NCBI GenBank assembly: GCA_017632825.1
Contig: JAGBQP010000057.1
Span: 1 to 12,099, forward strand
Source of the DNA: Prevotella sp.
GTDB lineage: Bacteria > Bacteroidota > Bacteroidia > Bacteroidales > Bacteroidaceae
Direction of reading: 5' to 3'
DNA: 12,099 nucleotides
This document shows positions 1 through 7,046 of the stretch, piece after piece. Below the pieces are notes generated by a model that made no database searches, was not told where the DNA came from, and was given only the letters and a program-made list of their open reading frames with translations. The translations under genes and the position numbers were made by a program. Within the stretch, counting starts at the first letter, position 1. The number at the start of each line of letters is the position of its first letter.

Positions 1-1461
1 AAGCAGATTGCCTACACTTGCCGTAAGAAAACAGGCGTGCAGTACAGCATTTCAACTGACTCTGACATATACCTATATAATATAGAGACCAAGCAGACCA
101 AGAATCTCTGCAAACCTGCCGACTACGAGGCACCCGAAGTCGATGTGACAAAGACGCTGAAGTATCAGGCAGTCAACGATGGCGACAACCTGAAGAACAA
201 TGTGGGATATGACCAGAATCCTAAGTTCTCGCCCGACGGACGCTATGTGGCTTGGCTCTCTATGGAGCGCGACGGCTACGAGAGCGACCGCCAGCGTTTG
301 TGCTGCTATGACCTGCAGACAGGACAGAAGAAGTATCTGACAGAGGCCTTCGACTCTCACGTTGACGATTTCTGCTGGAGCGATACAAAGGATGCCATGA
401 TTTACTACATTGGTGTCTGGCACGCCACCGAGAACCTCTACGCCATCAACTGGAAAGGCGAAGTGAAACAGCTTACCAACACATGGCATGACTTCGGCTC
501 GTTGCAGATGCTTAACAACGGCAAACAACTGCTCATGGAGCGTCACTCCTATCTGGAGCCTGCCGACCTCTATGTGGTAACGCCCAACATGAAGAAGCCA
601 GAAAAGACTGTCATTACACAGATAACGAAGGAGAACGAGCACATCCTGTCTCAACTGGACAAACCCTCCGTACAGCAGCGCTGGGTGAAGACCAGCGACG
701 GTAAGGAGATGCTGACATGGATTATCCTGCCTCCTAACTTTGACGAAACCAAGAAGTACCCCACCCTACTCTTCTGCGAAGGCGGACCGCAGTCGCCCGT
801 CAGCCAGTTCTGGAGCTACCGCTGGAATTTCTTCATCATGGCTTCGCAGGGTTACATCGTCGTTGCTCCCAACCGTCGCGGATTGCCAGGCTTCGGACAA
901 GAGTGGCTTGAGGAAATCAGCGGCGACTGGACAGGTCAGTGCATGAAGGACTATCTCGCCGCTATCGACGATGCCGCCACTAACCTCCCCTATGTTGACA
1001 AGGACCATCTAGGAGCCGTTGGTGCATCATTCGGCGGATTCTCAGTGTACTATCTCGCCGGTCATCACGACAAGCGCTTCAAGTGCTTCATCGCCCACGA
1101 CGGCGCCTTCAACCTCGAAGCCATGTACACGGAGACCGAGGAGAACTGGTTCTCGAACTGGGAATATGACGATGCATATTGGAACAAGAACCGCACCGCC
1201 AACGCCGATCGTACATATAAAAATTCGCCCCACCTGTTTGTCGATAAGTGGGACACGCCCATTCTCTGCATTCACGGTGAGAAGGACTACCGCATTAACG
1301 CCACACAGGGCATGAGCGCTTTCAACGCTGCCCGCATGCGCGGCATCGAGGCAGAGTTACTCATCTTCCCTGATGAAAACCACTGGGTACTGAAGCCGCA
1401 GAACGGAATTTTGTGGCAGCGCACCTACTTTGAGTGGCTGGATCGCTGGCTGAAGAAATAA
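1..1461 (+). CDS. dpp5: Dipeptidyl-peptidase 5-like serine peptidase (S9 family), 5' end missing
   Basis: This is the C-terminal 486 residues of a prolyl-oligopeptidase-family peptidase. The reading frame is open from base 1, so the start lies outside the window; the GTG at 37 is an internal codon. The first part carries beta-propeller blade motifs (for example KFSPDGRYVAW, nt 223-255). The second part is an alpha/beta-hydrolase domain. The nucleophile Ser is in GASFGG (codon 1027-1029), the Asp in HGEKD (codon 1285-1287) and the His in DENHW (codon 1381-1383), giving a complete triad in the right order. The tail, from SPHLFV through PDENHWVLKPQN to the C-terminal Trp/Lys segment, matches my memory of Porphyromonas gingivalis DPP5, an enzyme of about 680 residues, so roughly 200 residues should be missing. 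The known family member is periplasmic and removes dipeptides from peptide N-termini, feeding amino-acid fermentation. Any signal peptide lies outside the window. The family is certain; the DPP5 subtype is likely. Confidence 0.9.
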   Translation, partial: KQIAYTCRKKTGVQYSISTDSDIYLYNIETKQTKNLCKPADYEAPEVDVTKTLKYQAVNDGDNLKNNVGYDQNPKFSPDGRYVAWLSMERDGYESDRQRLCCYDLQTGQKKYLTEAFDSHVDDFCWSDTKDAMIYYIGVWHATENLYAINWKGEVKQLTNTWHDFGSLQMLNNGKQLLMERHSYLEPADLYVVTPNMKKPEKTVITQITKENEHILSQLDKPSVQQRWVKTSDGKEMLTWIILPPNFDETKKYPTLLFCEGGPQSPVSQFWSYRWNFFIMASQGYIVVAPNRRGLPGFGQEWLEEISGDWTGQCMKDYLAAIDDAATNLPYVDKDHLGAVGASFGGFSVYYLAGHHDKRFKCFIAHDGAFNLEAMYTETEENWFSNWEYDDAYWNKNRTANADRTYKNSPHLFVDKWDTPILCIHGEKDYRINATQGMSAFNAARMRGIEAELLIFPDENHWVLKPQNGILWQRTYFEWLDRWLKK

Positions 1462-1468
1462 TCTGCAT

Positions 1469-1581
1469 GTAGTCAGTAATGAAAAAGCTGGAACAAGCTT
1501 TCAACAATAAGTAGCCAGTAATGAAAAAGCTGGAACATGCTATCAATAACATGTAGTCAGAATCGAAGAAACTGGATAGAA
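1469..1581. repeat. Three tandem copies of a 42-bp repeat, the third degenerate
   Basis: Copies begin at 1469, 1511 and 1553, each with GTAGTCAG or GTAGCCAG, so the period is exactly 42 bp. Copies 1 and 2 agree at 36 of 42 positions by my count. Copy 3 keeps the first 8 bases exactly and then drifts into the terminator. Copy 1 also holds a small inverted repeat (AAAGCT, 6-base loop, AGCTTT) that is broken in copy 2. The array starts 7 bases after the peptidase stop codon and ends at the terminator hairpin, so it probably lies in the 3' untranslated region of the peptidase mRNA. I see no gene in it. Confidence 0.85.
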
Positions 1582-1584
1582 AAT

Positions 1585-1617
1585 AAAAACTGCTTGCCTT
1601 TTTAGCAAGCAGTTTTT
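1585..1617. terminator. Bidirectional intrinsic terminator
   Basis: The arms 1585-1597 and 1605-1617 are perfectly complementary over 13 bp (core CTGCTTGC/GCAAGCAG) around a 7-base loop. A run of T follows on the plus strand (1613-1619) and a run of A precedes (1585-1589), so the hairpin works in both directions. It sits between the convergent peptidase gene and the RelA/SpoT-type gene, whose stop codon is 30 bases away. Confidence 0.93.
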
Positions 1618-1646
1618 TTATGGTGATGTAGCAAGATGAGAGCTGA

Positions 1647-2711
1647 TTAAGAAAGTGTCTGCATAAATGGCAGATTAGCGGCCTGCTTGACAAGCGCCAT
1701 CGCGAGCTGAGCATTACCCTCCTGTTCGCCGTTAATGGTATCATAAAACCATTTCACGCCAGCCATTCCACTACCATTCTTCAAGAGAAATACCAGACAA
1801 AGATTCTGCAAGCCGATACTCTCTGAGAGAATATCAAGGTCGGTAACAGCCAACTGCAGAACAGCCAGCTGATAAGCATCCTCGGCATGGTCGTCAATGA
1901 AGCGCTGAACATCGCCCAGAGTCTCGAGGCCGAAACTCTCAAGAACGCGCAGATATGGCATGAGCGGTGTTGGGAATATCTCTGCTTGATTAACGGCGGC
2001 GATACGCTGATTCAGATGGTCTAACGGATAAAGCTCCAAAAAACTACGGAAGGAGTCGGTGGTCAACGGCACCTCCTCCAGATGGCCAGACTTAACCAGC
2101 GTCTGCACCTGTCGGCGATACTCGCTCATCTTGGTACGCAGGCGACTGAACTCATCGTCGGCCATTTCCAGCATACCAGCCAGGCGACTGAACTGACGCC
2201 GAAACTCTGGTGGCAATTTGACAAAGCCTTTGTAGCCGATGTCATGTTCTATGGCAGACCACACATGCTGCAAGGCCGTGCGCATCTGTATTTCAAACGG
2301 AAAACTGCCTTCCTTCAGACGGCAGATGTAGTGTAATGAATTATAGCCAAAGCTGGTCAGCTGATGTAACTTACGCTTATCGACAGAGTTCTTCCAGTCC
2401 ACATCGAACAGACGCTGCACAATGGCAGCCACCTTATCAACATCGTCCGTATAAAACGTGATGATACGCAGTCCCACAAGGTCTGTGATATCGTCCAGCT
2501 GACGATACTTGTCACCCTTGCGTTCCAGTTTACCAGCCAACGACTTCTCGGTCTTGACTCGGTACTCTATGGAGTTCAACTCTATGCCCTGTTCACGAAG
2601 AGTCTTTAGTAACAGACTATACACCTGCTCAGAAAGCACCTCCAACTGAGGTGCTTTCTGACGATACTCCTCCAGCAGAGCTTCACCAAGGGGACTCAGT
2701 TTGGGAATCAT
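1647..2711 (-). CDS. RelA/SpoT-domain nucleotide pyrophosphokinase, single-domain alarmone-synthetase type
   Basis: This 354-residue cytoplasmic protein has a RelA/SpoT synthetase domain at about residues 40-200. Visible motifs are the basic stretch with R51, K53, K56, S57 and K61; DLVGLR (D77-R82); the nucleotide-stacking loop FGYNSLHY (Y123, H127); and EIQMRTALQH (E140, Q142, R144, H149) followed by IEHDIGYK. These are the positions that bind ATP, Mg2+ and acceptor in (p)ppGpp synthetases, and all look intact. There is no HD hydrolase domain before it and no TGS or ACT domain after it, so it is not the long ribosome-linked Rel. Residues 200-354 form a mostly helical region I cannot assign. 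It is expected to transfer pyrophosphate from ATP to GDP/GTP, but related small synthetases can use other acceptors, including tRNA in toxic members, so the product is uncertain. Its ATG overlaps the stop codon of the upstream STAS gene (ATGA, 2708-2711), which indicates translational coupling. Confidence 0.9.
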   Translation of the reverse strand: MIPKLSPLGEALLEEYRQKAPQLEVLSEQVYSLLLKTLREQGIELNSIEYRVKTEKSLAGKLERKGDKYRQLDDITDLVGLRIITFYTDDVDKVAAIVQRLFDVDWKNSVDKRKLHQLTSFGYNSLHYICRLKEGSFPFEIQMRTALQHVWSAIEHDIGYKGFVKLPPEFRRQFSRLAGMLEMADDEFSRLRTKMSEYRRQVQTLVKSGHLEEVPLTTDSFRSFLELYPLDHLNQRIAAVNQAEIFPTPLMPYLRVLESFGLETLGDVQRFIDDHAEDAYQLAVLQLAVTDLDILSESIGLQNLCLVFLLKNGSGMAGVKWFYDTINGEQEGNAQLAMALVKQAANLPFMQTLS

Positions 2712-3010
2712 TTAAATTCAAAGAGATTGGTAAAGCCCGTCATAGCAAAAACGGTGCGCAGATCATCGTTGATGCCCTGAATAAAGACATGACGTCCGTT
2801 TGCTTTAGCGTTTTTGAGAATATTCAGGAAAATACGCAAGCCACTCGACGAGATATATTCCAACGACGTACAGTCGAGAATAACGTCATGATCCTTCTCA
2901 GTATAAAGCTGTTCAACGTCCTTTTCTGTTTTAGTAGCAGCTGCAGTATCCAGACGACCTTCAAAAACAGCAATTAAATTACCATCTTTCTCTTGGATTG
3001 TTGTATTCAT
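2708..3010 (-). CDS. STAS-domain protein, anti-sigma-factor-antagonist type
   Basis: This 100-residue protein is a single STAS domain of the SpoIIAA/RsbV size and type. The strand LIAVFEGRLD (residues 12-21) opens the fold. The stretch VILDCTSLEYISSSGLRIF (43-61) is the hallmark region: S55 aligns with the serine phosphorylated by anti-sigma kinases in SpoIIAA, just before S56-G57-L58. In known systems the unphosphorylated STAS protein binds the kinase partner and releases that partner's target, and an SpoIIE/PP2C phosphatase removes the phosphate. No kinase or sigma factor adjoins it. Its TGA overlaps the ATG of the RelA/SpoT-type gene by 4 bases. A phosphatase with a fused RsbW-like domain lies at 7047-9476 and is a candidate partner. 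The family is certain; partner and output are unknown. Confidence 0.93.
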   Translation of the reverse strand: MNTTIQEKDGNLIAVFEGRLDTAAATKTEKDVEQLYTEKDHDVILDCTSLEYISSSGLRIFLNILKNAKANGRHVFIQGINDDLRTVFAMTGFTNLFEFK

Positions 3011-3060
3011 AATATTAATGTTTAGATTATTCTAATTGTAATATCTCACTTAGGACTGTG

Positions 3061-3077
3061 CAAATTTAACAAAAATA
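3061..3077 (-). promoter_or_regulatory. Candidate -7 elements for the STAS/RelA-type operon
   Basis: Read on the minus strand, TATTTTTG (3077-3070) and TAAATTTG (3068-3061) both fit the Bacteroidetes -7 consensus TAnnTTTG. They lie 51-67 bases upstream of the STAS start codon. Neither has a TTTG at the expected -33 spacing, so I cannot choose between them. Confidence 0.4.
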
Positions 3078-3155
3078 CCACCATACTATCGTACGAACGG
3101 AAAAGAATTAAACTTTTTTAACCAATTTCATCAGACTGTAATCAGAATATTTTAT

Positions 3156-3163
3156 TATTTTTG
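3156..3163 (+). promoter_or_regulatory. Candidate -7 element for the ABC transporter gene
   Basis: TATTTTTG fits TAnnTTTG and ends 44 bases before the ATG at 3208. No convincing TTTG lies about 19 bases further upstream. The 197-base gap 3011-3207 is AT-rich, holds divergent candidate promoters and shows no small gene. Confidence 0.4.
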
Positions 3164-3207
3164 TCGCAAAAATTATATATACTTTTGACTGGTACTAAAA
3201 ACCTAAG

Positions 3208-6096
3208 ATGACAGATATCGTCCTTTCCAGCTTTCTGAGTCTCTTCGCTTTGTTTGGTAAAGAAGATCGCGTAGATGAGACATGGGCAAGAAATATGCTC
3301 GTGAATTATCTGCGTCACCACTTTGGTATTAGGAATATCAACACCTATTTGGATCTATACAGCGACATGCGGAGCATCTATGAGATGACGCCCGATTTAG
3401 ACACAGAGGCTACGGTCAATTCCATCTGTACTAATCTGCATGGTAAAATACGTACCAGCGAAGAAGCAATGCTTCTGCTCCGTATCATGGAGTTCTGTGG
3501 CATCAAGTCCGGACAGGTACATCCCATGTTTACGGCTGTAGCCAAGAATTTCCAGATATCAGACGAGCAGTTCAATGACTTTGTTGATTTCGTCTCCAAT
3601 ACACCATCGAAGCACGTCATGCTGCACCACCCTCAAGGGTTTGATGGTGAGCTGAAGACACTTTTCATCGCAACAACAGGCACCCTTGTCTTTACCTACA
3701 ATGGTTCTGACACGGTATTGCTTAACGACGTGCCCGTACTGCCGGGCTGTTATCAGGTGTGGCTTCAGAGTAGTGTGCTCAAAGGTAAAAATGGTTTTCC
3801 TGTCTATTATTCCTCCATCATGGCGGCTTATAATCAGCATGAAGACCACAGCACCGCCGTCACCTTCTGTGGCCGTGACATCAACTTCCGCTTCCCCGGC
3901 AGCGACAACGGCTTGCATAACCTCAGCTTCACGCTCAGCAGTGGCGAACTGTTAGCCATTATGGGCGGTTCCGGCACAGGAAAAACCACACTCCTCTCCA
4001 TTCTGAATGGCAACATGACGCCCCAGGAAGGCAGTATCACCATCAACGGACATAGCATTGCTGAGCCGGAGGCTAGGAATCTCATTGGCTTCGTTCCTCA
4101 GGACGACTTACTAATAGAGGAGCTGACCGTCTATCAGAATCTGCTCTATACAGCCAAGTTCTGCTTTGAGAGTATCTCCGACGACGAGCTGGATCGCCGC
4201 GTCATGAAGACACTCAAGGACTTAGACCTTGATTTTGTCAAGGATATGAAGGTGGGGTCACCCATTAATAAGTACATTTCCGGTGGCCAGCGTAAGCGTT
4301 TGAACATAGCGTTAGAGCTCATTCGCGAACCTGCAGTACTTTTCCTCGACGAACCAACATCTGGCCTTTCATCTGCCGATACTGAGAAGGTTATCAACCT
4401 GCTGAAGGAACAGACTTATAAAGGAAAACTCATTGTCGTGAACATCCACCAGCCGTCGAGCGACGTCTATAAGCTGTTCGACCGTCTGTGGCTTCTCGAC
4501 CGTGGCGGCTATCCCGTCTTCGACGGCAACCCCATCGACGCCATCACCTATTTCAAGGAGACGGCCTGCTATGCCGATGCCGAGACGAGCGCCTGCCCCA
4601 CTTGCGGCAATGTCAATCCAGAGATTGTCCTGAATATCATCGACGAAAAGGCTTTGAACAGCAGCGGCGAGCTGTCAGACCAACGCAAGATTACGCCCCA
4701 GGAGTGGCACGAGCTGTATCTCAAGAACAGAAAAACGCAGCCCGAACCGGTTGTGAGCGACATGCCACACTCCGACCAGAAGAAGCCCCATGCGCTGAAG
4801 CAATTCTTCATCTATCTGCAGCGAAGCTTCAAGACCAAGATTACCAATCTGCAGTATCTCTGCATCGTTCTGCTGGAAGCGCCGTTACTGGCCGTTATCT
4901 GTGCGCTGCTGACACGCTATGCACCGCCAGAAGGCTACACCGTGATGGACAACAAGAACATGGTCAGCTACTTCTTCATGGCCGTCATCGTGGCTACATT
5001 CATAGGCATGAGCGGCAGTGCCGAAGAGATTTTCAAAGACCGGGCTTTGCTGAAGCGTGAGAAGTTTCTTCGCTTGTCACACAGCAGCTACATCTGGTCC
5101 AAAATCGTCTATATGGCCATTGTCTCGCTGATACAGACCTTCCTCTTCATAGCCGTTGGCAATAGCATCATGGGCATTGGCGGTCTGTTCTGTTCGTGGT
5201 GGTTCATTCTGTTCATGACAGCTCTGTTGGCTAATCTCACAGGCCTTATACTTTCACAGAGCCTCAACTCTGTAGTGGCCATCTACATCACCATCCCTAT
5301 GCTGCTGATTCCCCAGATACTCCTCTGCGGTCTGGTAGTCAGCTTCAACGATTTGACACCCAAGAGCACCACGGGCAATGTTCCGCTGATAGGCGATGTC
5401 ATTCCTTCACGCTGGAGCTACGAGGCACTGGCTGTCACTTCGTTCACGGACAATGAGTACGAAAAGCCATTCTTCGAACTCGACAAGGAGCGTCAGGAGA
5501 GTCAGTTCTACTACGCCGCCTACCTCTACGAACTTCAGTCACAGCTGGAGACCATGCACGACGAACAGCTTCGCGGCCACGATGTCAAGCCCGAACACCT
5601 GGACATCATCAAGACCAATCTGCCCGTTCTCACGGCATTCTGCCAGATGGAGCCCTATGCCGGCAACTATTCTTACGCATCGCTGTATCAGTACATGCAG
5701 GAAGCAAAGCGCATTCTGTCGGCCCGTTGCAATCGAGCCACACTCCAGAAAGACGCTATGGTAACCAGCTTCATTCGCCAGCACGGCAAGGAAGCATTCC
5801 TCGAGCTCAAGCGCAATAACCATAATCTCAAGTTAGAAGACTGCGTTGTCGGTGCCGACCAGCCGCGCATGGTCGAGGTTGTCAACAACCACCTGGTGCC
5901 TCGCGCCGCAGCCGTTTTCCTGTCACCTCACAGCGCTGTAGGCCGTGCCCCGTTCTATAGCAGCGAGAAGAGACTTGGCAACACACCCGTCAAGACACTC
6001 TGGTTCAACATGGGAGTCATCACCCTGATGTGCATACTCTCCATCATTCTGCTGTTAACCGACTGTCCAGGCAGGTATCTGCGCAAAGAACAATAG
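3208..6096 (+). CDS. ABCG-like ABC transporter: ATPase and permease fused, with an N-terminal extension
   Basis: This 962-residue protein has four parts. Residues 1-130 are helical and acidic/hydrophobic, resembling a TerB-like domain. Residues 145-215 are beta-rich (LLNDVPVLPG, PVYYSSI) and may be a degenerate FHA-like module. Residues 218-450 are the ATPase: Walker A GGSGTGKTT (253-261), Q-loop Q298, signature ISGGQRKR (357-364), Walker B with D381 and E382, and H-loop H414 in VNIHQPSSD. The ATPase-then-membrane order and IHQPSSD are typical of ABCG (White) transporters. Cysteines C454, C463 and C466 lie in the linker, followed by NPE as in ABCG linkers. Membrane helices lie near 550-568, 586-601, 633-653, 662-682, 687-712 and 931-950. 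Between the last two is a hydrophilic loop of about 220 residues, far longer than in ABCG2. It is probably an exporter working as a dimer in the inner membrane; the substrate is unknown. A lipoprotein gene follows after 51 bases. Confidence 0.9.
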   Translation: MTDIVLSSFLSLFALFGKEDRVDETWARNMLVNYLRHHFGIRNINTYLDLYSDMRSIYEMTPDLDTEATVNSICTNLHGKIRTSEEAMLLLRIMEFCGIKSGQVHPMFTAVAKNFQISDEQFNDFVDFVSNTPSKHVMLHHPQGFDGELKTLFIATTGTLVFTYNGSDTVLLNDVPVLPGCYQVWLQSSVLKGKNGFPVYYSSIMAAYNQHEDHSTAVTFCGRDINFRFPGSDNGLHNLSFTLSSGELLAIMGGSGTGKTTLLSILNGNMTPQEGSITINGHSIAEPEARNLIGFVPQDDLLIEELTVYQNLLYTAKFCFESISDDELDRRVMKTLKDLDLDFVKDMKVGSPINKYISGGQRKRLNIALELIREPAVLFLDEPTSGLSSADTEKVINLLKEQTYKGKLIVVNIHQPSSDVYKLFDRLWLLDRGGYPVFDGNPIDAITYFKETACYADAETSACPTCGNVNPEIVLNIIDEKALNSSGELSDQRKITPQEWHELYLKNRKTQPEPVVSDMPHSDQKKPHALKQFFIYLQRSFKTKITNLQYLCIVLLEAPLLAVICALLTRYAPPEGYTVMDNKNMVSYFFMAVIVATFIGMSGSAEEIFKDRALLKREKFLRLSHSSYIWSKIVYMAIVSLIQTFLFIAVGNSIMGIGGLFCSWWFILFMTALLANLTGLILSQSLNSVVAIYITIPMLLIPQILLCGLVVSFNDLTPKSTTGNVPLIGDVIPSRWSYEALAVTSFTDNEYEKPFFELDKERQESQFYYAAYLYELQSQLETMHDEQLRGHDVKPEHLDIIKTNLPVLTAFCQMEPYAGNYSYASLYQYMQEAKRILSARCNRATLQKDAMVTSFIRQHGKEAFLELKRNNHNLKLEDCVVGADQPRMVEVVNNHLVPRAAAVFLSPHSAVGRAPFYSSEKRLGNTPVKTLWFNMGVITLMCILSIILLLTDCPGRYLRKEQ

Positions 6097-6147
6097 ACAA
6101 AACAAAAACATTTTTCATATAATCATTCATTAAAACACAAAAGAATT

Positions 6148-6948
6148 ATGAAGAAATTAGCATTTTTTGCTGTAGCAATTGCAGCAATGGCGTTTACCGC
6201 CTGTGGTGGCAACAAGAGTACACAACCTGCCGAAGATGCCGACAGCGTCAAGAGTTTCGAGCAGCAGCAGGTTGAGGCAAAGATCAAGGTCGAGCTCGAC
6301 AGTCTCGCAGCCGCCCTCTCACAGCTCAAGCAGCTGCCCATTATCCAGGGTGAGGACGGTCTCAAGCTGACCGACCAGGAGAAGCAGGTGAAGCCCGAGT
6401 ATCTCCTTGCTCCCACTGCTGCCGAGAATGCAGCAACCCTGCCCGAGAAGTATCGTATGCTCAGCGCTCTGAGTGTTGACAAGAAGATTGCCGAGCTCTA
6501 CGACCTTCCCACTGACGAGTACCAGAAGGCTATCTCTAAGCTTGTAGCCGACCTCAACGATCCTTCGTTCAAGTCTATCGAAGACGCCGGCTCTATCTTC
6601 GAGACCTCACAGGCTCTCTATACAGCTATGGACGAGAACGGCCGTATCAACTTCTTCTGGCAGCTGGCCGCCGCTTCATTTGTTGAGCAGCTCTATGTCA
6701 TCAGCCAGAACACCGACAAGTTCCTGGCCGCTTTCGACGACGACGCAGCCGCTAACGTTACTTATCGTATCGTACTGCTCATCGACGCCATCAACCGTCT
6801 GACCGAGTACGACACCGAGATTAAGCCCGTTGCCGAGGCCATTGCTCCTCTGGACGTTCTCAACGCCATTTCAGTTGAGCAGCTGAAGAGCCAGATTGCA
6901 GAGGCTAACGAGAAGATTAAGACAGCTCGCGCCGCTCTGTTCCAGTAA
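6148..6948 (+). CDS. Lipoprotein of unknown function, Bacteroidales type
   Basis: This 266-residue protein starts with a lipoprotein signal peptide: MKK, a hydrophobic core, then the lipobox FTAC with C19 as the lipidated residue. After the cysteine comes GGNKST, with no run of acidic residues, so it lacks the Bacteroidetes surface-export signal and probably faces the periplasm. The rest is rich in Ala, Glu, Lys and Gln and looks almost wholly helical, with likely coiled-coil stretches near residues 37-65 and 243-264. I recognise no domain or catalytic motif. Codon choice is very uniform (GAG, AAG, GCC, CTC, CGT), more so than in the neighbouring genes, which suggests high expression. It follows the ABC transporter gene by 51 bases without a visible terminator, so co-transcription is likely. 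A role as a periplasmic partner of that transporter is only a guess. The terminator at 7008-7038 closes the unit. Confidence 0.88.
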   Translation: MKKLAFFAVAIAAMAFTACGGNKSTQPAEDADSVKSFEQQQVEAKIKVELDSLAAALSQLKQLPIIQGEDGLKLTDQEKQVKPEYLLAPTAAENAATLPEKYRMLSALSVDKKIAELYDLPTDEYQKAISKLVADLNDPSFKSIEDAGSIFETSQALYTAMDENGRINFFWQLAAASFVEQLYVISQNTDKFLAAFDDDAAANVTYRIVLLIDAINRLTEYDTEIKPVAEAIAPLDVLNAISVEQLKSQIAEANEKIKTARAALFQ

Positions 6949-7007
6949 GCCTTCACACATCAGAACATAGAAAGCTTATAACATAAGACAAAAATTTCAA
7001 AAAAAAG

Positions 7008-7038
7008 AGAGAGGCAACCCGTTTGCGGTTGCCTCTCT
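7008..7038. terminator. Bidirectional intrinsic terminator
   Basis: A perfect 12-bp stem (7008-7019 with 7027-7038, core AGAGAGGCAACC) encloses a 7-base loop. A-rich sequence precedes it (6999-7006) and T-rich sequence follows (7038-7045), so it can stop transcription in both directions. It lies between the convergent lipoprotein gene and the phosphatase gene, whose stop codon is 8 bases away. Confidence 0.92.
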
Positions 7039-7046
7039 TTCTTTTA

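Noticed and set aside
1361..1744. 127-codon minus-strand frame with a 14-residue repeat
   Set aside because: It overlaps the peptidase gene, runs through the terminator and begins inside the RelA/SpoT-type gene. The repeat peptide is only the translation of the 42-bp DNA repeat.
2708..2711. Frameshift that would make STAS and synthetase one fused protein
   Set aside because: Each gene has its own clean start or stop at the ATGA, and the two proteins have normal full lengths, so overlap coupling explains it without a frameshift.
3011..3207. Small gene or RNA in the divergent gap
   Set aside because: The stretch is AT-rich with promoter-like words but no frame, hairpin or conserved RNA motif that I can recognise.
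4488..5060. 190-codon plus-strand frame inside the ABC transporter gene
   Set aside because: It is an out-of-frame shadow of a gene whose own frame has all ABC motifs, and it has an Arg/His-rich composition without a domain.
6118..6123. TATAAT box upstream of the lipoprotein gene
   Set aside because: Bacteroidetes primary promoters use TAnnTTTG rather than TATAAT, the gap is AT-rich so the word is expected by chance, and no -33 element accompanies it.
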